Source: Lumbricus rubellus (lineage: Eukaryota; Annelida; Clitellata; Crassiclitellata; Lumbricidae). From it: 64,000 bases of DNA. The notes below the pieces were generated by a model. The model was not told where the DNA came from. It did no database searches and saw nothing but the letters and a program-made list of their open reading frames with translations. The position numbers and the translations under genes are program-made. Positions 21,417 through 33,085 of this stretch are shown one piece after another (the stretch's first letter is position 1; each line of letters starts with the position of its first letter). The stretch spans positions 12,701,533-12,765,532 of the forward strand of contig OX243822.1 of assembly GCA_945859605.1 (NCBI GenBank), in the 5' to 3' direction.

Positions 21417-24400
21417 ATGGACGGCAGCGAAATCGGAGGCGACAGTTTTTCGTCGGATATCTTCGTATTGCATGGTGACAATGATGCGGATGTCGCAATA
21501 GATATGAAAAGAGAACTCATGAACAGAGGCTTCAAGGTCTTGATAAATGACGATGCGCCACTCGGATCCGCTAAGCCTCTCATAATCTCAAATGCCATCA
21601 ACGGGTGAGAAAAAAACTCCATCTTGATAAATCACACCTCTGATTATTTAATATAAGAGAAATCAATGCATTTTTCGCCGTAGCACCGCGCTGCCTCCTC
21701 GGTTTGACCTCCCCGGATTTGACCTGGCATCGGAACGAAATGGGCAGCTCTGGCTAGTCCGGACTTGATTTAATAATTATAGCGTCAGTGATTAATGATA
21801 ATAAATTTCGTTTATTCAACAATCCGGTTGGCAGACCGCAACCGTTTACAGACAGTGAACAGTTGTGCAGTTTAAAGTTTAAACAATTTACAAGAACTCA
21901 GATCACAGAATACATGAATCTTAAGTTCTTAACTGCTAACAGAACAGACAGCCTTCAATAATTAATCGGCGGCGGCGCTAATAGCATCCTACAAAGCACG
22001 TCTGTCCTTTACGGTTCGCGAACTCCTTACCTCTTGCTCTTCATGCCTGCGTGCTATCCAATACGTTACCGGGCGACCCAGTGATCAATGAGACTATGAC
22101 CCTAATGAGCGTGTGGGCCACCTGGAACGAGGGGATGAAAGTAGTATTAAAACACTAGTGTACTAACAAATTAAGATAATAATTCTGAACTAGTTGACTC
22201 TAAGTTGAATTACTTCAACGAGCCAATGTGGGGGGGGGGGGTGATAAAATGAGACCGGAGTCTAATTTTCAGTAGCTTGGTCTCCGCCATGAACCTGCAT
22301 GTGCGACCTCTATATTAATCGCACTTTATATCCGGCAATAATTAATATGCAGCTTATATCTCATCTGATCACGCTTAGTTTGTCAGCCCAGATAATTTGC
22401 CATCCAGTTATTCTCGTGACTAGGATCATGATCTCAAGTGCGCAGGAGTTAGATTTTGAAGGCCTGGCCTTGACACCAAGGCCACTGGTTTCGGTTTCGA
22501 GGCTCATAGGAATGGGCATTACCCTCTGGATATATTTTCCCCGGGACATATTGCACCCAGACAGTTACCCCTAGACGTTCCCCACCCCAAATAGGACATT
22601 AATGTTTGCTTCCTCTCCCCTATTTTGAAAATCGGTAAATCAATATTAGGCTTGTGCAAAGTAAATGACTATCTCTAAACAAGTACGGTATGAACTTTCA
22701 CACGATGCCCATAAAGTGTGTCTATAATTAATGGTATATTTGAACAGACTTGAATTAGCGCTAATTATTACAAACAGCAAACATAATTATTACGAAAGAA
22801 GCTCATAGACGATGTTCATAAAGTGTGCCTACAAAATTATAGTATGCCTATAATACTTGAACTGTAGGCCTACATTTTGTGTTCTAGAAACCTCAATTGT
22901 CCCTACGAGTCAGAACCTAAAATAAACAGTCATTGCACATAGGCCTATGCTTGATCAAAAGCATGGGTTTCGAACTTCGCACCAAAGTTTGATCAAAAGT
23001 ATCGGTTTCACACGTACATCCGGTCTTTGTTTATTTTGTACATTTTATTTCCATAATAATTATTTTCGAACGTTTTATACGTTTATCTATTCGAATGGAT
23101 TTCTTATAATTTACGTCAAAGTATCCATTTTTAAACGTTACGCTAATGTAGGCTACAGGCCTATAGGCCCTATGTGTAGATTTAAGGTTCTGACTTGCAT
23201 GGACAATTTAGGTATGTACAGAGAGGAAACTGTCCCGGGTCAAATGTTCTAGTCAAAATGGTGGGGACGTCCGGGGTAGCTTCCAGGGGGAATAAGTCCG
23301 CGGGAATATGTCGAGGGGGAAATGTCCGACACATGGTTCAGAGTTTGGTCATAATTTTGGTTTTTGGCTTCAAAGTCTCAAAATTCGATTGTCATAGCAT
23401 GTTTTTTGTCAATTGCGGTAATCACGTCTTGTATAATGTAAGCTTATAATGTCAATGAAGTTATTGTGCGCTGTTATGATTATAATGCCAAGCAGAAGTC
23501 GTCGGTGTGTGGTGCTCATTACGCGTGACTTCATCAAGAGCGGTTACTTCGAGTCAGGATTCGTATGGGCCATGGATCACCAGAACAGGAAGAGGATCGT
23601 ATCCTGTTTTCCCGTTCTCTACGGACTTGAGAAAAATGACCTTCCGCTCGCTTTTCGTCACTTCAAGTACTACGACTACGATGATAAGTTGTACCAGAAG
23701 CTGGACGAGAAAATAAAAAGTAAGATCGAGAACAGGATCTTGGTGTCTAGGTCCTAATGTCTATACCGAAAGTGAGACCAGATCATTGAAAATAAATTAT
23801 ACATGTAGGCCTATAGATCCTATACTGAAACTCAGATTAAGACGTAGTCGGTTATAGGTGGGTCAATGCCAGGCCGTCGATCCTTGGAAACAGAGGAAAT
23901 ACAGCAATATGATAAGATAAGCACACTGAAATAAGTAGAATCTAACACTCTAATTTCTATTTCTAGAACCGTTTAAATGATAATAGTCCTAGGGCCTACC
24001 GGTACTTGTTCGAAGAATTTCTGACAGGCTTCACAATATTATCGTAGAAACTTGAAACTTCCATATCTATAGACTCTATCTGTATGTATGGCAATATTAT
24101 ACCAGGTTTTCCGTGTACATAATTATAATAACTGGTGGGCCAAACGCCTCTTTTCGTTGTCTCAAGACCACTTTTTTCTGCCATGGTCTAACGCACTGGG
24201 AGCGCCTCTGATTTAAGTGCACTGTGAGAGGCGCTATGTAAATTCATAGTAACAAAAGTGATAAACCCCTGGACAAACCCCCCTGGTCAAAATCCTGTAC
24301 TATATATCGCCAAATCGTTTTTGTCCTCCTTGATGTGGCTGGTGGTCGAGCGTTTTACAGTAGTGCATGATGACGCTGCCCGACAATTTTTGAGTTTAGC

Positions 24401-26509
24401 GGTGCTTTCTTGTATCGTCTGAACTTTTAGACGACATTCCAATTGAGACGCAGATCACAGTGACACATACCGGAGTCGGATTGGCCTGGTCCTACTTCTA
24501 CGGATACCTGAACATCAGTCTCCCAGGTGAGTCAGTATGTTATTCATTCATTTTTCATTTCGTGAATTTATATAGCGCTTCTTCAAGAAACCTATTAATC
24601 CTGTTAGGATTAGCCTACAGAAAGAGAGCAACTCTCAGGACTTCACTCAATCCGGTCCTTTCTATCACATAATACTCTTTTTGTTCCAACCATTCTCCAT
24701 GCATGCTGCTACGGGTGTCTAAATATCAGACTTCCAGGTAGGTTGATGGCATAGGATTCAAAACGAGCGCGCCCTCAGAGCCCTCACTCAATTTGTCCAT
24801 GGGTCACTTATTACTCTCTTCGATCCATTCACGTTTCTACCTCTCTCATCTTCGCGTTGTTTCAGTCATATCGTTCTTGCTTCTACCTCTTCTTTAGAGG
24901 GAGAAGCAAGAACGATATGAACCTATGGAAGTTCTTTCCGTTGATTTAGCCGTGAACGCATGCATTTGTGCATGCATTTGTGAATGAATCAGTGGACCCA
25001 TAGATACATCAATAGCTAATTGTTACGTGTTCTTTCTTTCAGACCTCGGTAAAAGGGTCAATGAGCAAAGTGCTAACTTCACGGTTCCTGTCTATCCGAA
25101 GCTGATAGTCATACTTCCGGTGTCGTGTCGCTGCCCGGAAGTTATGCCAGAAGAAGAGAACTTTCGTCACGTGGGCAAAATAGACCACGAGGTCAGCAGA
25201 GCAGGCGTTCATGAAAGATCCTACAAAAGCACTGTCTACGATTTCAACTTCACAAGAAGCAGTAATAATGAACATGTGCGTACCTCTGATTTCCGCCTCT
25301 GAGTCCGTGTCTGTTCATGCCTTTCTTTATCTCTCTTTCTCTTTCTCTATCTGTCTCTGTCTGTATCTGTCTCCCTGTTTCTGTCGTTAGCTCTGTCTGT
25401 CTGTCTCTGCATATGTCTCTCTCTTTTTATCTCTCGCCGAAGGTTTATCTTACCGTAGAATATCGTCGTGTTTTTAGGTGCACTGCCACCTGTTGATAGA
25501 ATTTGCCACTCCCTTGCTCTCGCTCCACCAGATGAATGAAGGTAACATCGCCCAACTGAATAAAGAACAGATGACGAACGAACGCCACGTTTTCAAGGAA
25601 GTCGTCAGTCAAATTCTCAACTACGAGTCCATCATGAAGAACTGCTGTGGAAAATATCTTCTTATCGACTACCGAGGTATATACAGAGTGGGCCATAAAA
25701 AAGTAATGCCTACAAAGTTTGCCAATATCTTGGCAAAAAATTAGAAATTTTGAAATCAAATTTTATGGGCTTAAAGCTAATTCATATTTACGTACAATAG
25801 CCAAATTTCATTGATGTGATTATGTGACACAGAACAAAAGTTAAAAGCAGTATAACTTTTGTTCTGTTTCACGTATAATCATATCTAACATTGTGCAGTA
25901 TACTTTAGCTCAGGATCCATTCCTATCTGTAATTGTCGTCCAATTTTAAAACATGATCTGGTGTTGCCCTCTCACGTCTGTTCCACTTTCTCTGTTGTCA
26001 ATGGTATCCAGTGGTTCCCTTAAACGAATTTAACGTTTCGAACGCAGTTTTAAATAGACCGAATGGCTCCCTATGTGTAGGTCTATTGTTGCAATAGCAC
26101 CATACAAGTTTCTAAGCTGGATTATTCACGTTTAGTGTAATATTATCAAGATTCCATTTGTTGTCCTTTCTTTTCTGGATAAACAACATACAGACAAACG
26201 TCGCACTGAAACGACTAAATTTATTAGGTCACATCATTGCATGTATTATTAGGCCTAGCTCACGCTCATCGATAACTTTTGAATTCTTGCGCTAAATGAA
26301 TCCACTGTTTCCCGTCTTCTATAGATGAAGATGAGCAGTCGACGACATCTCTCACGTGGAAGAAGGAAACCCTTTCAGAGGTCGTCGCCCGCGCAGTTGA
26401 GAACGACATGATTGCGACAGAATGTGACGGGAAATACCTCTTTGCAGTTGAGTCGAGTCCAGCGACAGCTGTTGCTGCCGAGTTGAATTCGTTGTCCGTG
26501 TCTGAATAA
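21417..26509 (+). CDS. TIR-STING fusion protein, gene B
   Basis: Exons 21417-21604, 23496-23719, 24431-24526, 25043-25275, 25478-25676 and 26325-26509 join to 1125 nt, 374 residues, GT-AG throughout, phases 2,1,1,0,1 as in A and C. The TIR domain spans about 14-137; the BB loop reads NDDAPLGSA and is one residue shorter than in A and C, and the NADase Glu position is Gly84 (a Glu lies two residues earlier at 82). The STING domain begins with GVGLAWSYFYGYL (about 152-164). The lid is RAGVHERSYKSTVYDF, so the residues equivalent to human R232, R238 and Y240 are kept, as are Glu and Thr in IEFATPL. The C-terminus is short (KYLFAVESSPATAV, ending SLSVSE), with no TBK1/IRF3-type tail. The STING exons are closest to gene A. 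Expected to act as a soluble cyclic-dinucleotide sensor that assembles TIR domains. Confidence 0.91.
21791..22085 (-). mobile_element. tRNA-derived SINE, family II
   Basis: - strand head GGTAACGTATTGGATAGCAC then GGAGTTCGCGAACC; body GGCTGTCTGTTCTGTTAG; tail GCGGTCTGCCAACCGG, TTGAATAAACGAAAT and ATT repeats. In intron 1 of gene B. Confidence 0.8.
24867..24919. repeat. Hairpin in intron 3 of gene B
   Basis: CATATCGTTCTTGCTTCTAC pairs with the mirrored segment GAAGCAAGAACGATATG around a short loop (CTCTTCTTTAGAGG). Confidence 0.85.
25813..25885. repeat. Hairpin in intron 5 of gene B
   Basis: GACACAGAACAAAAGTTA and TAACTTTTGTTCTGTTTC pair around AAAGCAGTA, with pairing continuing outward (GATGTGATTATG / CGTATAATCATATC). 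It occupies the same intron as the 16007-16110 hairpin of gene A but has a different sequence. Confidence 0.82.
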
Positions 26510-26529
26510 CTGGACGCGGTTGAGTCAAA

Positions 26530-26930
26530 GTCGCGGCCGGTGTCACGATGTAAAGTCCCCCGGTAAAAATATTTCTCCCCTCTAACCAGAATCCCCCCTG
26601 GATGAAACTCTGTTTTGGAAGAAACATTCCTCATAGGAAAATAATATAATAATTCTATTATGTTCTTGTTAAATAAGCTATCGACGTAAAGTTCGTAAAC
26701 TAACGGTTTAACCCGCTTCATCTGTAAATTTATGCGACTGTATAACCACATTTCATGCGAGCGGGAATACTTTATTTCTGCCTTGGTGGAAATATTCTCT
26801 TTCTCGGAGACTTATTTCAAAATATGTTCTTGGGGAACCAAATTTATTCTGAAAAAGATCCGTCGAGAATCTGTTTCGAAATGTTGTCTCGGGGAAACAT
26901 TTTTGGAGTGGAGACACACGCTGAGCTGGT
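26530..26930. repeat. Degraded relative of the giant-palindrome element
   Basis: GCGGCCGGTGTCACGATGTA, starting 16 bp after the stop codon of gene B, matches the palindrome's terminal sequence. Degenerate AGTCTCC/GGAGACT-type blocks continue to about 26930 (for example CTCGGAGACTTATTTCAAAA). No target duplication was found. A similar short relic, ending TATATCGTGACACCGGC, lies near 50800-50870. Confidence 0.6.
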
Positions 26931-27960
26931 TTCGGTACTGGGAAACCGAAGTTGAAATTTTACTGCGATTAAAACAGTTCAAATCTGACCAACTAGATAT
27001 TTTTATGGGTAATATAGCAGATTAAGAGCAGATCGCTATCATATTTGAGAATCGCTAGTGACGGCAAAGCCCTGTCTAAAACGTGGTCTTATTCCACCGT
27101 GTTCAATCTTAAGACTGGGCAATTATTGGTGGTTTAAGACCTAGCCTATAAATTAAATTGTAGGTTACACAGGTCACTTGACTTACTTGACTTATGGCCG
27201 TCCGGCGATGCCTTCAGCACGCGTCAGGTCAAGGTAAGGTTAAAGGAAATAAGGTAGGCCTGTTCATAAAAGGCTGTTTATGAGATTCTGTTATGAGAAT
27301 ATAAATTATTTTAATAGTTTGCTGAAGGTCAAATGTGCGATCGCATTTTCTGCGAGCATCTTTAAGACTTAATCCTGTTGGCTGATGTATGGGGTACAAT
27401 AACCTTGTCGTTATGTCGTGAATCTCTGACAGCAGACACAGACAGTCGGCCGTGCGAGTTGGTCGGCGTCTAGTCCAGGCAACGGACATAAACCAAGGAT
27501 TTATTATTTTCGTCAATTACTTTCGTCATAAAAACTTTGAATAATTACCAGCGGCGCCCCACCGAAACTCAGCATAAGAGTTTCAGTGGATTGCCAATGG
27601 TAATCCAAAGTTTTAATAACATAACTTTATGTAACTATATATCTATAGGTTACTTCGGATAAGTGATGTATCCAAACACTGGGCGCAAACTACGGGTCCG
27701 GCGAGTGTGGAGCAGAGCTTAAAGTATTTATCTGAAGTTTCGATTCATCCCTAGGCCTAAGTCATAATTTTGAGTTTGTTGACATTGCGTTCAGCTAATG
27801 GTTGCTAATCTGATACCAATTCCGATTACTCCGATCTTTCTACAGCTTCGGCTGTCCCTCGCAGAACAACCAGAATTAGTGGCATTATAATTTTATATGC
27901 AACAGCCAAAGATGGATAGTAGCTAAGCTACTTTCTTTGTCGGTTTTCACCGAGATCGTT
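26931..27960. other. Intergenic, no gene seen
   Basis: Unique AT-rich DNA between TIR-STING gene B and the GPCR gene; open frames are short and without recognisable motifs. Confidence 0.5.
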
Positions 27961-28200
27961 GGTTCATTCATTCATTCATTCATTCATTCATTCATTCATC
28001 CATTTATTCATTCGTTCGTTTGTTCATTCATTCATTCATCCATCCATTTATTCATTCGTTCGTTTGTCCATCCATTCATTCATCCATTCATTCATTAAGT
28101 CATCCATCCATTCATTCATTCATCCATCCATCCATTCATTCATCCATCCATCCATCCATTCATTCATTCATCTATTCATTCATCCATTCATTCATTCAAG
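27961..28200. repeat. (ATTC/ATCC)n microsatellite
   Basis: About 240 bp of CATT and CATC tetramers. The Ser/His/Phe/Ile-rich open frames here are artefacts of the repeat. Confidence 0.97.
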
Positions 28201-28679
28201 AATTGATATGGCGTCTCATCAAGGGACCAACTCGGAAGCGCTCACGACGCCATAGCACGGCACAAGAGCAGAGTTACCGCGGCTGTATTAGATAGTTTTA
28301 CCTGTGATGGGAAAATTCGTACGCGGTTGATATGCTCCTAATGTAGCCAATCCCCCGTTTTATGTTCCCTTGACGGTTTGAACAAACACTGGCACTAATG
28401 ATGTATCCAATGCCATTCAGTGGACTGAACTACCATGATGTTATTAATAACCTTTCGTGATCATTCAGATGCGAGTGTAAAGCCGGCTAATTCGCTGCTT
28501 AATTGGGCCGCATTAATTTCACTGAGCGTGTACTCGGATTCCGCTGCTCGATAGTTCCCTCCGGACCCCTCCCTGTCAAACACAGAGCTATTATTTATCA
28601 GAGACAGAAATAATATTGTACATAAATCTATTAATTAATACAGTGCATAAATGCTTGAATTCATGGCTTTAGCTGCATT

Positions 28680-28850
28680 TGTGGCTCAGACTCGATATGC
28701 TGTGTCCATATTCTGCTGGTTGTGTTAGTAGTTAAGATTTATGTCTTCTGTGATTTGTGTTCATATGATTTTTGCTTCAATTGCATAACTGTATAGTGTG
28801 ACTGTCAACTGGATTGTTCAATAAAATGGAATATTGCTATTATTACATAT
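28680..28850 (+). mobile_element. SINE family II, 3' fragment
   Basis: Body AGTTAAGATTTATGTCTTCT, then GTCAACTGGATTGTTCAATA and an ATT-rich end, the same tail as the copies at 21791 and 33085. The tRNA head is missing. Confidence 0.7.
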
Positions 28851-29325
28851 AACTAAGACTGATGAGTCTGTTAGACAGTTAGACCAACGTTGCTAAGGCC
28901 GCCGAATACGCAGTGGGTCATTCAAAATATGAACCTCGGATTATTCAATCGTGTTTAATACACTATACAATATCAAGCATGTTTTAACAAATTGTAATCA
29001 CGTAAATTACTTTACCGGGTCGGGCCGATCCTATTTCCCAATTCCAGATGGTCCTACATGAGTTTTGGCAAATCTCTGATAACTCGTTTTTCATTAGACT
29101 ACCGCTGCGCCCCCCCCCCCCTGAATAGGGGTAAAAGCCCTGCTAGAAAGAGGTTTGCTTATTGATAATTAACTAGGCAAGATGTATATGTCCGTATTAC
29201 ATATCCCAGTGTGCAGCTAAGTATGCTGCAAAAAGCGTCAAAGGTTCATAAAATATAACTGAGATCCACGACTGGAGCACAACCTATTTCAGTAGACCTA
29301 CTCGTAGTCTAACCAACCACGAAGG
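28851..29325. other. Non-coding, no gene seen
   Basis: Unique sequence with a C-run (about 29110-29121). It forms the 3' side of the GPCR gene. Confidence 0.5.
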
Positions 29326-29516
29326 CAGGGCTGTGTTTACGGAATTTTTAGAACTGAACAACTCCTTTCCTTTCTCATCCTCCATGATAAATTACCTCCA
29401 ATAGGAGGAAAATGACCATTTTTACTAGTTTTAACTACACGGAAACGCTTCTACAACTGCACAAATCCATTTAGAGCTGCACATTTTGTGTACAAACGCA
29501 CGTTAAAAAAGCCCTG
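29326..29516. mobile_element. hAT non-autonomous element, 191 bp
   Basis: Ends CAGGGCTGTGTTTA / TTAAAAAAGCCCTG; 8-bp duplication CACGAAGG (29318-29325) / CACAAAGG (29517-29524), one mismatch. Same family as 3291-3941 and 42067-42366. Confidence 0.85.
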
Positions 29517-29627
29517 CACAAAGGTTCCGAAGTTCCATGCAGAGTATAACCACAGGCAGTATAAGAGAAAAGATGGTCCACTGATAATAACCTTGTGCTC
29601 AAGAGCAGTTCGGAATGAATTAGTTCC

Positions 29628-31289
29628 TTATTCGTTACCGTTATAGCTGCTCCTGTCGTTCGATCTGTGTAAGCTTGCAATATGGCTGGTCGTCTTTCGA
29701 CATGGTAGAAACGTTTCGAGAAACGCCTGTCTGAATCTCCCTCCGCTGACGAGATACATGAGAAAATCTAGGGCGTTGTTGGAATAATAGAACAGCGTGG
29801 CCACTGCGTAGACCAGGTTGTAGGTAGCCCTCTCACCCTGCGAGAGCGAATTCAAATCTTTGTTGGCATAGTAGAGGAATAGGATGTCGATAGGGAGGTT
29901 GAGCATCAGAAACATGGCGCTGATTCCGATCAGCATAGCCGTGGTGGATGCCATTGGTTTTGAGTTGGAGGCTGCCGCTCCCATCTTTGTCTTGCGTTCC
30001 CAGTGGGACTTCAGGATGCGTGTGATGGTGAGGATGTTGCCGATCAGGATGACTAGGAATGGAAGGAAATCGCCGACGAGAGCGTCGATCATTCGCCACT
30101 GGTCGTGGAAGAAACGATCCCAGTAACTGAACACTCCGCAGTGGTAATCGAACAGCGTCGTGACGTTATTGGCATCGATGCGAGATCCGTACGGTTGGAG
30201 GTCGAAACCTGGAAAGAATACGGAGTTTGCCGAGAACAGAACAGCGGCGATGACTATCCAGACGATTACGATACGGCGTCGGCTGCACAGCTCTTTACAG
30301 CGGAGAGGAAACCAGAGAGCGATGGTTCGCTCGCTCGTCAACAGGATCAAGGTCCATGAGGCCAGCTGGTGCAGGTAGTAGGTCAGAAAGATGTGCACCT
30401 TGCAGCTGAATCTTGATAGGTCGCGAATGTCCAGAACAAAAGCTGATTTCAACCAGTTTCGTATGAATCCCGTGTTGAGGAGAGCTATGTCGACTGCACT
30501 CAGGGCGGTCAGGATGAATCCGGTGGACGAGGAGCGGAAATGACGATGCTGGAGGGTGATAACCGACGCGGCGTTCCCGACGGTTCCGATAATGATAAGG
30601 AACGGAGGAATGTAGTCGTTCAGCGACTTTATCACTCTGTTCTGCCAGTAATCCTGCTTCACAACGGAAACCGTAGTATTTTCACGTCTACCATTAACCG
30701 TCGCGTTGGGGATTTCTCTGAACACGGCACCATCGTCAAATATCCAGGAATAGTTTTTCAACGGTCTGCCAACGTCCGTGCTGTTCTCGTAAATATCCGC
30801 GAGCAAGTCATTTCCACGAGAGATGTCGCTATCATCGACAAAGAAAAGCGTCGTTTCAGTTTGAGAATCGTCTGCGTCTGTCTGTGTTAGAATTACTGTC
30901 GCCATTTTGTTGGTAGCTGTTGCGACATCAACTTCTCCAAACAAACCAGTCGTCTCCGTATTGACAACCGTTACGTCACGGACGAAATCAAAACTGGTCT
31001 GAACAATTTGCGTTTGATTGAGTTGACCGTCGGTGGCATTGTCACTGGCGTTGATGGCGTGGTCAGCGGATCCACAGCTGCCTGTGTCTGGACCACAGAT
31101 GCTGGTCGAGGGACCTTGGTCTTTCCTCGACGTTGTGTCAACGTCGGTCCTGGTCGATCGGAAGTCGATGTTTGATCCGGTCACCAGCAGAACGTAGTAC
31201 ATCAAGTATAGGAAGAAGAGGAGGAGGTTCCTGCTGAGAGGAGCTTTGAAGGTCATGATGATCCTCATCTTGGATATAAACTGGGACAT
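29628..31289 (-). CDS. Rhodopsin-class (class A) G protein-coupled receptor, intronless
   Basis: 553 residues in one exon. A hydrophobic stretch at about 21-38 fits a signal peptide. Next is a roughly 185-residue Asp/Thr-rich ectodomain with several N-glycosylation sites (for example N80, N84, N169, N195, N204). Seven membrane segments follow at about 226-247 (with GN of TM1), 258-276, 296-318, 339-360, 401-424, 448-474 and 491-513. The conserved Cys pair is C296 in TM3 and C384 in loop 2. DRY is replaced by SERT (319-322). TM6 has NLP in place of CWxP, and the TM7 motif reads NNALDFLMY instead of NPxxY. This pattern is closest to invertebrate FMRFamide/GPR139-like peptide receptors; the ligand is unknown. 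Three in-frame Met codons precede the signal peptide, so the exact start is uncertain. It lies head-to-head with TIR-STING gene C. Confidence 0.87.
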   Translation of the reverse strand: MSQFISKMRIIMTFKAPLSRNLLLFFLYLMYYVLLVTGSNIDFRSTRTDVDTTSRKDQGPSTSICGPDTGSCGSADHAINASDNATDGQLNQTQIVQTSFDFVRDVTVVNTETTGLFGEVDVATATNKMATVILTQTDADDSQTETTLFFVDDSDISRGNDLLADIYENSTDVGRPLKNYSWIFDDGAVFREIPNATVNGRRENTTVSVVKQDYWQNRVIKSLNDYIPPFLIIIGTVGNAASVITLQHRHFRSSSTGFILTALSAVDIALLNTGFIRNWLKSAFVLDIRDLSRFSCKVHIFLTYYLHQLASWTLILLTSERTIALWFPLRCKELCSRRRIVIVWIVIAAVLFSANSVFFPGFDLQPYGSRIDANNVTTLFDYHCGVFSYWDRFFHDQWRMIDALVGDFLPFLVILIGNILTITRILKSHWERKTKMGAAASNSKPMASTTAMLIGISAMFLMLNLPIDILFLYYANKDLNSLSQGERATYNLVYAVATLFYYSNNALDFLMYLVSGGRFRQAFLETFLPCRKTTSHIASLHRSNDRSSYNGNE

Positions 31290-32469
31290 TAGGCTCCCGC
31301 AAACTATTATATTTTCCTTTGTTTAAGATAAGAGGCGCTTCAGCTCTCTGTAAAACAAGACAATCGAGGTAGTCTAACAAAAAACCCAACGATATCAGTT
31401 TGTTCATGTAAGCTAAATAGCTAATTTCTTTTAATAAAAACTAGCAAAATGGGAAGTGGCTTAAGTTTGGTGTTCGTTCACTTCTTCCTTATCGTAAGCT
31501 GACCTGATGCGCACTGGATTATCACGTCAGTCTTTGTACGAAAAATAATTCTGCATTGCTTCCACGTACCTTGCGTTGCAAAATTTAAAACCTGGTCTAT
31601 ATTAGATAGATCTATTCTCCTTACCTGATAGTGTGACTGTTAAAATCCATGGATCATCAGATAGCCGATACGTGCATATATGAGGTTAGACGGTTGGACC
31701 TACTGTCTGATTCCTAAAAGACGCTTTACAAATCGACTCATGATGTAAATAGGCCTATGCGAACAAACAATTTCGTGTTCCGCTGTAGAGATTTAAAATT
31801 ATGTTGCCTCGCTAATATTTTCTTGCACTAGTCAGTAGGCTACTTTCACCGGTCTGTTTCTTAAAAGACGTTTTATAAACACCTTAATCGGCACATGCAT
31901 TAAAACATTTGCAGGCAAATTATTTTCGTCTTCAGCTGTAGAAAGTTAAAAGTATGATGCCTTGCTAATAACAATAACAATAATAATAATAATCCTGCCT
32001 TAGTCAGTATTTTCTCCAGTGAGGGTTCCGTCATCACAATATCGGCACTGATCGCGTTTTCGCTGTAGTAATTTCGCTCTTATACAGACTTCGTTGAGCC
32101 GCAACCGACAGCTGCACTTTCAAGCATACAAGCAACTATCGTAAACGAATTAATGCCTCGCATGGTTCACTCCAACTAACGTTGCGTAAGCTTATAAACT
32201 TCGAATCGCTATTAAAGTATTCTTGACAGATAAACATTGTGGCCCGTGTCGCCGGCTTTTGCGCAATACCGGTTTGTCACGGCAGCGCGGCAAGCGCTAA
32301 TGCGTATTGATTTTGGAAGTGACGCAGTTTGGTCTTTGTATCGCTCGGAACTTCTACAGCGCCCACAAGAGCGAAGTTGCGGGAACCAGTTTATTCACAG
32401 GCGTTCAATCAAAGCAAAGTCGATAGGCAGAGGATCCGAAGAGTCATGTAGGCAGGCATTTATGGGGGG
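31290..32469. other. Upstream region of the GPCR gene, no gene seen
   Basis: Non-coding. Two loosely related blocks, each with 'GTAGA(G/A)(A/G)(T/G)TTAAA' and 'TGCCT(C/T)GCTAATA', lie near 31785-31820 and 31935-31975, suggesting a local duplication. A possible promoter for the GPCR cannot be pinpointed. Confidence 0.45.
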
Positions 32470-33085
32470 GGGGGGGCGATAGCGCATTGGATAACACGCT
32501 GGCATGGAGAGCAAGAAGTAACGAGTTCGCGTCTCGTATAGGGGGCGAACGTGCTTTGTAGGCTGCTATTAGCTTCAGGGCCGTGTTTGAGGTTATTCGA
32601 GTGTCGGTGCAAAGTGTTACAGCAGGGTGCCGTTCGGCAGTCTTACAAGATTAGTAATTTCTAAAAAAATTCGCTATTCAATAGGCTAGAGGACATGGTT
32701 TGTCGGCTGTGGCGGGTCAGTAAGCAAGCACGCAAAGTCGGTGAACGGTGAACTTAGTGAAAGTAATGTTTTCTTACACCTACGGAATTTACAAAAGGTT
32801 TAAATAACACTGAGACTCGAAAAAGACATTTAATTTGGCCAATGGCAACAAAACTCTCGGCTCAGAGGCATTCGGTGCACCGCACCGAATGGACCTATGT
32901 CAAACAAGGCCCTGATTAGCACCAATTATTGCAGGCTGTCTGTTCTGTTAGTTAAGATTTATGTATAGCCTAATTGTGTTATTTGTGTGATCTTTTTATT
33001 GTTTCAAATGCATAATTGTAGGCCTACGCTGTAACCGGTTGCGGTCTGTCAACCGGATTGTTGAAAAAACGAAATTATTATTTAG
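32470..33085 (+). mobile_element. SINE family II, interrupted by a hAT element
   Basis: tRNA-like head GCGATAGCGCATTGGATAAC with box B GAGTTCGCGTCTCG, body resumed at GGCTGTCTGTTCTGTTAG, and tail GCGGTCTGTCAACCGG, TTGTTGAAAAAACGAAAT and ATT. Positions 32576-32914 are an insertion absent from the 21791-22085 copy. Confidence 0.8.
32576..32914. mobile_element. hAT-like element inside a SINE
   Basis: Ends CAGGGCCGTGTTTGA / TCAAACAAGGCCCTG. Flanking 8-mers ATTAGCTT and ATTAGCAC (6 of 8). Comparison with the uninterrupted SINE at 21791-22085 shows the insertion point. Confidence 0.78.

Noticed and set aside
27959..28295. Long frames rich in Ser, His, Phe and Ile
   Set aside because: They are translations of the ATTC/ATCC microsatellite in several frames.
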